This document shows positions 1 through 7,069 of a stretch of DNA of 64,000 nucleotides, one piece after another (within the stretch, counting starts at the first letter, position 1; the number at the start of each line of letters is the position of its first letter). This stretch comes from HXMU1420-2 sp017643305 (GTDB lineage Bacteria; Pseudomonadota; Alphaproteobacteria; Rhodobacterales; Rhodobacteraceae). The notes beneath the pieces were generated by a model. That model made no database searches. It saw nothing but the letters and a program-made list of their open reading frames with translations, and had not been told where the DNA came from. Location: assembly GCA_965217135.1 (NCBI GenBank), contig OZ244249.1:62001-126000 (forward strand), given 5' to 3'. The position numbers were made by a program, and so were the translations under genes.

Positions 1-860
1 ACCTGGTGAACGGGTTTGGCGAAGAAGCGGGTAAGGCGTTGACCGAACATCCCGATATAAAAGCCATCGCCTTTGTTGGAGAATCCAAGACCGGGTCGAT
101 GATCCAGGCTCAGGGTGCGCCTACACTAAAGCGAGTTCATTTCGAACTGGGCGGCAAGAACCCAGTGATCGTGTTTGAAGATGCCGATCTGGATCGCGCG
201 CTCGATGCCGCGATCTTTATGATCTATTCGCTGAACGGCGAACGCTGCACATCCTCCAGCCGCTTGCTGGTGCAGGACACCATCGCTGATGAATTCGAAG
301 CAAAGCTGGCGGAGAGGGTACACAAAATCAAAGTTGGCCATCCGCTGGATCCGGCGACTGAGGTTGGTCCGCTGATACATGAAACGCATTTTGACAAGGT
401 ATCTTCATACTTCGACACCGCTCGCGAAAATGGCGCAATCATCGCGGCAGGTGGCACACGGAAGGGCGACACGGGGTGGTTCGTCAACCCGACCCTTTTT
501 ACAGGCGCCAGAAACGACATGGCTATTGCGCAAGAAGAAATCTTTGGCCCGGTCCTGACGTCCATCCGGTTTTCCACCGAAGACGAAGCACTGCAGATCG
601 CCAATGACATCCCCTATGGTCTGACAGGCTATGTCTGGACCAACGACCTGACCCGCGCGATGCGGGTGACAGAACGACTGGAGGCCGGGATGATCTGGGT
701 CAACTCCGAAAACGTTCGTCATTTGCCGACGCCCTTTGGTGGCGTCAAGGCCAGTGGGATCGGGCGCGATGGCGGGGATTGGTCGTTCGAGTTTTACATG
801 GAACAAAAGCACATCGGCTTTGCCACAGGACACCACAAGATCACGCGACTTGGCGCCTAG
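1..860 (+). CDS. hpaE: 5-carboxymethyl-2-hydroxymuconate semialdehyde dehydrogenase, 5'-truncated by window edge
   Basis: This is the C-terminal 285 or so residues of an NAD-dependent aldehyde dehydrogenase; the frame is open to the first base, so the start lies outside the window. The ELGGKNP segment carries the general-base Glu and the NGERCTSSSR segment carries the catalytic Cys. The C-terminal stretch with NSENVRHLPTPFGGVK and the following GIGRDGGDWSFEF is what I associate with HpaE rather than with generic dehydrogenases. HpaE oxidises the ring-cleavage product of homoprotocatechuate to the dicarboxylate in the cytoplasm. The next genes downstream on the same strand belong to the same pathway, which supports the call. 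Confidence 0.9.
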   Translation, partial: LVNGFGEEAGKALTEHPDIKAIAFVGESKTGSMIQAQGAPTLKRVHFELGGKNPVIVFEDADLDRALDAAIFMIYSLNGERCTSSSRLLVQDTIADEFEAKLAERVHKIKVGHPLDPATEVGPLIHETHFDKVSSYFDTARENGAIIAAGGTRKGDTGWFVNPTLFTGARNDMAIAQEEIFGPVLTSIRFSTEDEALQIANDIPYGLTGYVWTNDLTRAMRVTERLEAGMIWVNSENVRHLPTPFGGVKASGIGRDGGDWSFEFYMEQKHIGFATGHHKITRLGA

Positions 861-887
861 GCCGAAAGTATCGGAGGAGGAACGTAA

Positions 888-1028
888 ATGGACGAAATCG
901 CACTTGCGGCCAAGTTTACCCACGTTCCGATCATGTTGATGTTGGAAAAGGATGGGCCGGTCAAAGGCCGTTTTCATCTAGCGAAAACGGGACCTTACCT
1001 CTCCGACACCTGTGAGGAAGCTTTCTGA
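888..1028 (+). pseudogene. hpaD: Relic of LigB-type (class III) 3,4-dihydroxyphenylacetate 2,3-dioxygenase, N-terminal 28 or so residues
   Basis: This 46-codon frame follows a strong GGAGGAGG ribosome site 7 bases before ATG. It begins MDEIALAAKFTHVP and continues with a DGPVKGR segment, which closely resembles the N terminus of class III extradiol HpaD enzymes (family starts such as LALAAKITHVPSM, from memory). After about residue 28 the similarity ends and a stop follows at codon 47, while the full enzyme is about 280 residues. The TGA stop overlaps the ATG of the next gene (TGATG). I infer a deleted hpaD whose 5' end survives and may now act only as a translational leader coupling ribosomes into the VOC-type dioxygenase gene. 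It could alternatively be a functional short leader peptide. Confidence 0.6.
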
Positions 1029-2008
1029 TGCCCATCCCAACCCCTGTTCTTTACCCGCCTTTCAACATCTTGCGTCTCAGCCATGTGGAATACCGGGTCA
1101 CCGACCTTGCCAAGTCCCGCGCCTTTTACGTCGATACGCTGGGCCTGCAGGTTACGGATGAAGACAGCAACACCATCTTCCTGCGCGCTATGGAAGAACG
1201 CGGTCATCACTGCATCATCCTGCAGCAGGCGGACAAGGCCGATGTTGGCTATCTGTCCTTCAAATTGTTCGATGAGCCCGATCTGGACAAAGCCGAAGTG
1301 CATTTCCGCGACCAAGGTATGCCTGTTGAATGGGTGGAACGGCCTTACCAGGGCAAAACACTGCGCACCCGTGACCCACATGGCATTCCGCTGGAATTTT
1401 ACGTGCGAATGGACCGGCTACCGACGATCCATCAGCAGTACAAGTTGTATCATGGCGTGAAACCGCTGCGGATCGACCATTTCAACATGTTCAGCCCGAA
1501 TGTGGATGCGTCGGTAGAGTTTTACAATTCCATTGGCTTCCGCACGACAGAATACACTGAAGATTCCGAGACTGGGAAATGGTGGGCGGCGTGGATGCAT
1601 CGCAAGGGCGGCGTACATGATGTGGCCTTTACCAATGGTACTGGCCCGCGCCTGCACCACACCGCGTTCTGGGTGCCGACGCCCCTGAACATCATCGATC
1701 TGCTGGACTTGATGGCGACCACAGGCTGGGTCGCCAACATCGAACGCGGACCGGGGCGGCACGGGATTTCCAACGCCTTTTTTCTGTACATCCGCGACCC
1801 GGATAATCACCGGATTGAGATTTACTGTTCCGATTACCAGACCGTAGACCCGGAACTGGAGCCGATCCGCTGGGACCTGAAGGATCCGCAGCGCCAAACA
1901 CTGTGGGGTGCTGCCGCCCCGCGGTCGTGGTTCGAAGAAGGGTCGCTCTTCGAAGGTGCAGACGTGCAGGAAAGCAAGATGAAAGCGCAGCCGATCATCG
2001 CGCCATAA
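1028..2008 (+). CDS. hpaD: 3,4-dihydroxyphenylacetate 2,3-dioxygenase, type I (VOC) extradiol family
   Basis: A 326-residue two-domain vicinal oxygen chelate protein. It cleaves homoprotocatechuate to 5-carboxymethyl-2-hydroxymuconate semialdehyde, the substrate of the upstream HpaE. The C-terminal domain holds the 2-His-1-carboxylate metal site: His151 (RIDHFNM), His211 (LHHTAFW) and Glu264 (HRIEIY). His197 (GVHDV), His245 and Tyr254 fit the second-sphere residues known for the Brevibacterium/Arthrobacter enzymes. The metal may be Fe(II) or Mn(II); sequence alone does not decide. The ATG overlaps the stop of the short hpaD relic, so translation is probably coupled. Enteric bacteria use the unrelated LigB-type enzyme for this step. 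Confidence 0.88.
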   Translation: MPIPTPVLYPPFNILRLSHVEYRVTDLAKSRAFYVDTLGLQVTDEDSNTIFLRAMEERGHHCIILQQADKADVGYLSFKLFDEPDLDKAEVHFRDQGMPVEWVERPYQGKTLRTRDPHGIPLEFYVRMDRLPTIHQQYKLYHGVKPLRIDHFNMFSPNVDASVEFYNSIGFRTTEYTEDSETGKWWAAWMHRKGGVHDVAFTNGTGPRLHHTAFWVPTPLNIIDLLDLMATTGWVANIERGPGRHGISNAFFLYIRDPDNHRIEIYCSDYQTVDPELEPIRWDLKDPQRQTLWGAAAPRSWFEEGSLFEGADVQESKMKAQPIIAP

Positions 2009-2060
2009 GTGAGCAGCTTGGTCACAGTCAGAACGGCCGCGTCGACATGGGAGTATCGAA

Positions 2061-3470
2061 ATGAATTGGGATGAATTTGCCCCATGGGCCCACAAGGCCG
2101 TGGATTGGACGCAGTCCTATCATAATGGGATCAGCGATTTGCCGGTGCGGGCCCAGACTGCGCCTGGTGCGATCCTGAACGCCTTGCCATTGGTCCCGCC
2201 GGAAGGCCCAGAGCCGGTTGAGCAGATCTTCCGTGATTTCGAAGACATCGTGATGCCGGGCATGACCCATTGGCAACACCCGCGCTTCTTTGCCTATTTC
2301 AACTCCAACGCCTCGCCCGCCTCGGTTCTGGCAGAATTCCTGGCCATGGCGCTGTCACCGCAATGCATGCTTTGGCAGACATCACCAGCCGCGACCGAGA
2401 TGGAAACGCGGATGATGGACTGGCTGCGTCAGTCTATCGGCTTGCCGGATGGGTACCACGGCGTGATTCAGGACAGCGCGTCGTCTGCCACGCTGGCGGC
2501 TGTCCTGACCATGCGGGAAAAGGCGCTGGACTGGCACGGCAACACCCAGGGTCTGCCGGGGCAGCCTACGCTGCGCATCTACGCGTCGTCAGAAGTACAT
2601 ACCTCCATCGACCGGGCAATCTGGATCTCCGGCGTTGGGCAGGAGAACTTGGTGCGCGTGCCTATCAAGGGCGATTGGCGGGGAATGGACCCTGACGCGC
2701 TGGACGCTGCCATTGAGGCCGATAAGACCGCTGGGCTGATGCCTGCCGGCGTGATCCTTTCGGTGGGCGGTACGGGCAGTGGGGCTACCGACCCGGTTGC
2801 GGCCTGTATCGACGTGGCAGAAAAACATGGGCTCTACACCCATGTGGATGCGGCTTGGGCAGGCTCTGCCATGATTTGCCCGGAATATCGTGACATGTGG
2901 GCTGGGACCGAAAAAGCGGACAGCATTGTTTTCAACCCGCATAAATGGCTGGGGGTGCAGTTCGACTGTTCTGCGCATTTCCTGAAAGACCCGGCGCATC
3001 TGGTCAAAACGCTGGCGATCAGCCCCGAATACCTTAAAACCCACGGCGCGGAAGGGATTATCAATTATTCCGAATGGTCCGTGCCGCTGGGCCGCCGGTT
3101 CCGCGCGCTGAAGATCTGGTTCGTGCTGCGCACCTACGGGCTGGAAGGTTTGCGCGACCGTCTGCGCAACCACATCAACTGGGGTCAGAAGCTTCACGAC
3201 CGGATCGCAGCCGAACCGGATTTTGAGATCGTGACATCCCCGATGTGGTCGCTATTCACCTTCCGGTACCTGCGCGATGGGGCCGATCTGGATGATCTGA
3301 ACTTGGCGTTGGTCAACGCAGTGAATGATGATGGGCGCATCTACCTGACACAAACTCGCATCGATGGTGCGTTGGTGATCCGGTTCCAGGCCGGACAATT
3401 CGACTGTACCGAGCAGGACGTGATGATGGTGCACGACGTGGTGACCGAGATAGCGCGAGGATTGGTATAA
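2061..3470 (+). CDS. PLP-dependent aromatic-L-amino-acid decarboxylase family protein
   Basis: A 469-residue fold-type I group II decarboxylase. The PLP lysine is Lys295 in NPHKWLG, the cofactor aspartate is Asp263 in HVDAAWAG, and His180 (SSEVH) fits the residue stacking on the PLP ring. The N-terminal region has the HPRFFAYF and SPAATEMETRMMDWL blocks of tyrosine/DOPA/tryptophan decarboxylases. The exact substrate cannot be read from the sequence. Its place between hpaD and a ring-cleavage hydrolase suggests decarboxylation of tyrosine or DOPA to an amine that is then oxidised to hydroxyphenylacetate or homoprotocatechuate (inference). The stop overlaps the next start as TAATG, so the two genes are translationally coupled. 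Confidence 0.85.
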   Translation: MNWDEFAPWAHKAVDWTQSYHNGISDLPVRAQTAPGAILNALPLVPPEGPEPVEQIFRDFEDIVMPGMTHWQHPRFFAYFNSNASPASVLAEFLAMALSPQCMLWQTSPAATEMETRMMDWLRQSIGLPDGYHGVIQDSASSATLAAVLTMREKALDWHGNTQGLPGQPTLRIYASSEVHTSIDRAIWISGVGQENLVRVPIKGDWRGMDPDALDAAIEADKTAGLMPAGVILSVGGTGSGATDPVAACIDVAEKHGLYTHVDAAWAGSAMICPEYRDMWAGTEKADSIVFNPHKWLGVQFDCSAHFLKDPAHLVKTLAISPEYLKTHGAEGIINYSEWSVPLGRRFRALKIWFVLRTYGLEGLRDRLRNHINWGQKLHDRIAAEPDFEIVTSPMWSLFTFRYLRDGADLDDLNLALVNAVNDDGRIYLTQTRIDGALVIRFQAGQFDCTEQDVMMVHDVVTEIARGLV

Positions 3471-4327
3471 TGCGGTTTGCAACGTTTAGCGCCGGAGGTC
3501 AGACGCATTATGGCGTGATTACCGATGATGGCGCAATCGCGCTGTCGGCGGATTTTCCTGACTGGCCCACCTTGCGTGAAGTGATCGAAGCCGCAGGGTT
3601 GCACACCTTGGCAAAGGCCGCGCAAGGCCGTGATGTGACCCATGCCAATGGCAGCTTTACGTATGAAATCCCCATCCCTGCACCGGAGAAAATCATCTGT
3701 GTCGGCGTGAACTTTCCCGCGCGGAACGCTGAATACAAGGATGGCTCTGATGCACCGCAGAACATGTCGCTCTTTGTGCGCTTTCCGGGGTCCTTCACCG
3801 GGCACGACCGCCCGCTGATGCGTCCGCCTGAAACCCCGCAACTGGACTACGAAGGTGAGATTGCCATTGTCATTGGCAAAGGCGGACGGCGTATCCCCCA
3901 GTCAGAAGCTTATGACCACATCGCCGCCATCACCCTTTGCAACGAAGGCACGCTACGAGACTGGGTAAGGCACGCCAAATTCAACGTGACTCAAGGCAAG
4001 AACTGGGACAGTTCTGGCGCCATAGGCCCGTGGCTGGTGCCATTCACGGCTCCGGCGCAATTGGACGATGTGCGGTTGACCACGCATGTGAATGGTGAAT
4101 TGAGGCAGGACGATCGGACCAGCCGCATGCTGTTCCCGATTGCGCGTCAGATCGAATACATCTCAACCTTTGCTACGCTGAAGCCAGGCGACATCATTGT
4201 CACCGGCACGCCCACGGGTGCAGGCGCACGGTTTGATCCGCCGGTCTACCTGAAGCCGGGCGACGTAATTGAAGTAGCCGCCGAAGGCATCGGCACCCTG
4301 ACCAACACGGTGGTCAACGAGGTCTGA
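3470..4327 (+). CDS. Fumarylacetoacetate hydrolase family protein (HpaG-like isomerase/decarboxylase)
   Basis: A 285-residue FAH-family enzyme. The metal-binding acidic cluster is seen in DYEGEIAIVIG and the preceding P-P-E-T-P-Q-L strand, and the C terminus has the conserved GDIIVTGTPTGAG turn. In homoprotocatechuate degradation, enzymes of this family decarboxylate 5-oxopent-3-ene-1,2,5-tricarboxylate and isomerise 2-hydroxyhepta-2,4-dienedioate. The operon position makes that role likely. The N-terminal 70 residues form the usual small FAH cap domain. The ATG overlaps the TAA of the decarboxylase gene. It could alternatively be a generic acylpyruvase, which has the same fold and motifs. 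Confidence 0.82.
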   Translation: MRFATFSAGGQTHYGVITDDGAIALSADFPDWPTLREVIEAAGLHTLAKAAQGRDVTHANGSFTYEIPIPAPEKIICVGVNFPARNAEYKDGSDAPQNMSLFVRFPGSFTGHDRPLMRPPETPQLDYEGEIAIVIGKGGRRIPQSEAYDHIAAITLCNEGTLRDWVRHAKFNVTQGKNWDSSGAIGPWLVPFTAPAQLDDVRLTTHVNGELRQDDRTSRMLFPIARQIEYISTFATLKPGDIIVTGTPTGAGARFDPPVYLKPGDVIEVAAEGIGTLTNTVVNEV

Positions 4328-4332
4328 CTCGG

Positions 4333-5505
4333 TCAGCCTGTCTTGATCTGCGCGGCGGCCTGAGTATATCCCCCACCGGCCCCGTCAATGAAATGGATGT
4401 GGTCGTTCTGCATTGGTGATGGGACAAAACAAGTCACCAGCGCCTCATCCTGTTCATACAGCCCATAACGCACCAGCCCACGGTCCTGCGCAGATGCTAG
4501 CAACGTTTTGATGCGGTCGCGCGTGTCGGCGTCGCAATCCAAGGTCATTTTCAGCCCATCGTCGAATTTGCGAAAATCCACGTTGGATGCCACTTCTGCC
4601 CGATAGTGCTCAGGGTCGAACTGACCCAGCCGGGTGCCGGTGCGGAACAGAACCCACGCAAACAGGTTTTGCGCCAGCAACTCCACTTTGCGGCGAAGCA
4701 CGCTGCGTTTCCCGTGGGACGCCTGGGCTTCCAAAGTGATACCTGGCGGCGGGTATTGTACCTCCGGCCCCTGCACCGGAACCGGGTGGCCATCACGGTC
4801 CAGTGTGTTACCCACCTGAAGAATGCTGCGCGTCAGGTCGGCAAAGTCCGTTTCGCTGCCCTTGGTGCCCGGAACAACAACCACCGACAGGATCGATCCA
4901 TGGCGCGCCTGCAGGTTCGACCAACGGCAGGACAGTCCGGTCAGATCGGGAACGATATCCTCCGGCGCAGCTGGCAAAGTGTAGCGACCAGCCTTCATCT
5001 GTTCTTCGGCCCATGTCAGCCCACCGCCTGCAAACATCGCGTAATCGACGCTGGGGGCGGGGCGGTAGCGTGCAATGCGCACAGAATGCCCGGCCTGCAT
5101 CGCATCACAAACCGGGACCAGCGCCACGCGCAGCCTGATCCCGAATTCCCGCCTCGACCACACTTGAACGGCGGCCAGCGCGGCGGCGACTTGGTCCCGC
5201 GCGCTAGGCCAAACGGCAAACCCCGCCCCATCCCCGCTAAAAACGAAGGGAAAGGATTTTGGGGCAAGTGTGTTGATCACTGCAGAAATCACAGCGGCAC
5301 CAACCATGTTGACCGTTTTGTAGCGTCCGGCGGCAATTTCCGATGTGGAATCGACAACATCGGCAACGCCAATCAGCCAATCCTGCGCCACCAGGTTGAA
5401 GCCGTTGGGATCAGCGAGATCGGAGAACTCTGTATGAAGCGCAAGATCGTCATAGAGTGAATCGTTGGTGCCAGTCTCGGCGAACACTGTGGATTGTATA
5501 TTCAT
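4333..5505 (-). CDS. DUF3095 family protein, possible nucleotide-cyclase-like fold
   Basis: A 390-residue soluble protein that converges on the catabolic operon with only 5 bases between the stops. I recognise it as DUF3095. The segment GVADVVDSTSEIAAGRYK near residues 46-63 resembles the first metal-binding strand of class III nucleotide cyclases, and FSGDGAGFAVW near residues 89-99 resembles the second, so a cyclase-like or degenerate cyclase domain is plausible (inference). The C-terminal third has no motif I recognise. The next gene, asd, is divergent across a 153-base gap. No signal peptide or membrane segment is visible. Function is unknown. Confidence 0.75.
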   Translation of the reverse strand: MNIQSTVFAETGTNDSLYDDLALHTEFSDLADPNGFNLVAQDWLIGVADVVDSTSEIAAGRYKTVNMVGAAVISAVINTLAPKSFPFVFSGDGAGFAVWPSARDQVAAALAAVQVWSRREFGIRLRVALVPVCDAMQAGHSVRIARYRPAPSVDYAMFAGGGLTWAEEQMKAGRYTLPAAPEDIVPDLTGLSCRWSNLQARHGSILSVVVVPGTKGSETDFADLTRSILQVGNTLDRDGHPVPVQGPEVQYPPPGITLEAQASHGKRSVLRRKVELLAQNLFAWVLFRTGTRLGQFDPEHYRAEVASNVDFRKFDDGLKMTLDCDADTRDRIKTLLASAQDRGLVRYGLYEQDEALVTCFVPSPMQNDHIHFIDGAGGGYTQAAAQIKTG

Positions 5506-5658
5506 GGCCGAGAGATAGGCCCACAGTTGCGAAATAGTATTTCAACGTGGTCACGTTTCGGTGCTTTGCTGCTGTGCGGCAATGGGCTTTCACTTTGGCA
5601 GGCGAAGCTATAAGAGACCGCTGCTGATCATCCGATCGGCAGAATCTGGAGAAACAAA

Positions 5659-6681
5659 ATGGGTTATCGTGTTGTCGTCGTTGGCGCCACTGGCAATGTG
5701 GGCCGCGAAATGCTGAACATCCTGGCAGAACGCCAGTTTCCTGCGGATGAGGTTGCCGTTCTGGCCAGCCGGAAATCGTTGGGCACCGAAGTCAGCTTTG
5801 GGGACGAGACACTCAAGACAAAGGACCTGGACACGTTCGATTTCACCGGTTGGGACATGGCATTGTTCGCAATCGGATCTGACGCGACCAAGACCTATGC
5901 GCCCAAGGCTGCTGCCGCCGGTTGCGTGGTGATCGATAACAGCTCGCTCTATCGCTACGACCCCGCCATTCCGCTGATCGTGCCGGAATGTAACCCGGGC
6001 GCGATCCACGACTACAAGAATAAAAACATCATTGCGAACCCGAACTGTTCGACCGCGCAAATGGTCGTGGCGCTGAAGCCGCTGCATGATCGCGCGCGGA
6101 TCAAGCGTGTCGTGGTCAGTACCTACCAATCCGTGTCCGGTGCGGGCAAGGACGGCATGGATGAACTGTGGGACCAGACCAAGGCGGTCTATAACCCCAC
6201 GGATGACATTGCGCCGAAGAAGTTCCAAAAGCAGATCGCATTCAACGTGATCCCGCATATCGACGTATTTATGGAAGACGGTTCGACCAAGGAAGAATGG
6301 AAGATGGTCGCCGAGACGAAGAAGATCGTCGACACGTCCATCAAGGTCACGGCCACCTGCGTGCGCGTGCCGGTTTTTGTCGGCCATTCCGAAGCGGTGA
6401 ATATCGAGTTTGAAGATTTCCTCGACGAAGACGAAGCGCGCGACATCCTGCGCGAAGCGCCTGGTGTTATGGTGATCGACAAGCGCGAAGCTGGTGGCTA
6501 CGTCACTCCGATAGAATGCGTTGGTGATTTTGCTACTTTCATCAGCCGCATCCGGCAGGACAGCACCATAGAAAACGGTCTGAACCTGTGGTGCGTATCC
6601 GACAACCTGCGCAAGGGCGCGGCGCTGAATGCCGTTCAGATCGCAGAGCTGCTGGGCCGTGAGGTTTTGAAAAAGGGCTGA
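5659..6681 (+). CDS. asd: Aspartate-semialdehyde dehydrogenase
   Basis: A 340-residue NADP-dependent enzyme that reduces aspartyl-4-phosphate to aspartate semialdehyde, a branch point for lysine, diaminopimelate, threonine and methionine. The Rossmann motif GATGNVG is at residues 9-15 and the nucleophile is Cys130 in NPNCSTAQ. The internal SVSGAGKDG segment and the C-terminal SDNLRKGAALNAVQIAE helix are typical of the family, and the length is normal. The start is set by the TGGAG ribosome site 7 bases upstream of ATG. It stands alone, divergent from the DUF3095 gene. Confidence 0.96.
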   Translation: MGYRVVVVGATGNVGREMLNILAERQFPADEVAVLASRKSLGTEVSFGDETLKTKDLDTFDFTGWDMALFAIGSDATKTYAPKAAAAGCVVIDNSSLYRYDPAIPLIVPECNPGAIHDYKNKNIIANPNCSTAQMVVALKPLHDRARIKRVVVSTYQSVSGAGKDGMDELWDQTKAVYNPTDDIAPKKFQKQIAFNVIPHIDVFMEDGSTKEEWKMVAETKKIVDTSIKVTATCVRVPVFVGHSEAVNIEFEDFLDEDEARDILREAPGVMVIDKREAGGYVTPIECVGDFATFISRIRQDSTIENGLNLWCVSDNLRKGAALNAVQIAELLGREVLKKG

Positions 6682-7069
6682 ACTAGCCAGACAAATCCCT
6701 TGATGACGCCTTTGCGGGCGCCTTTGGATTCGTAGAACTGGTTGCCGGAGATAGGACCGAGCTTGCCTTTGGCCTGATCGACGGCCTGCGGATGGAATGC
6801 TGTGTTGCGGATATCAGTGAAGGGGATCGCGGGGTGCTTGGCCAGTCGAACCTCAAGCGGGAAAGTCGCAAGATCGAACTGGGGAAACATCGCCGGTGGA
6901 GTTGACCAGCAGTTTGGCATTGTCGGCTCATGACGATGAACACTGAAGTAAGCTGGCCCAGCAAAAAGGTGCTGCGTTGATCTCACGGCGGCGCGGCTCC
7001 CCCTTGTTCACCGATTCTTAACCTGCAAGACTGTTCCTTAAGAGCAGTCAGAGCACTTTGGGGGCAGGT
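6682..7069. other. 388-base intergenic region with a coding-like but unidentified remnant
   Basis: No gene is convincing here. Between about 6690 and 6910 both strands remain open in one frame. The minus-strand reading (running into the asd end) has a balanced amino acid composition, with pieces such as PQFDLATFPLEV and KLGPISGNQFYESKG. It lacks a good ribosome site and I cannot assign it to a family. It may be a decayed gene. The last 100 bases before recQ are more A+T-rich and probably hold its promoter, but I see no clear -35/-10 pair. Confidence 0.4.
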
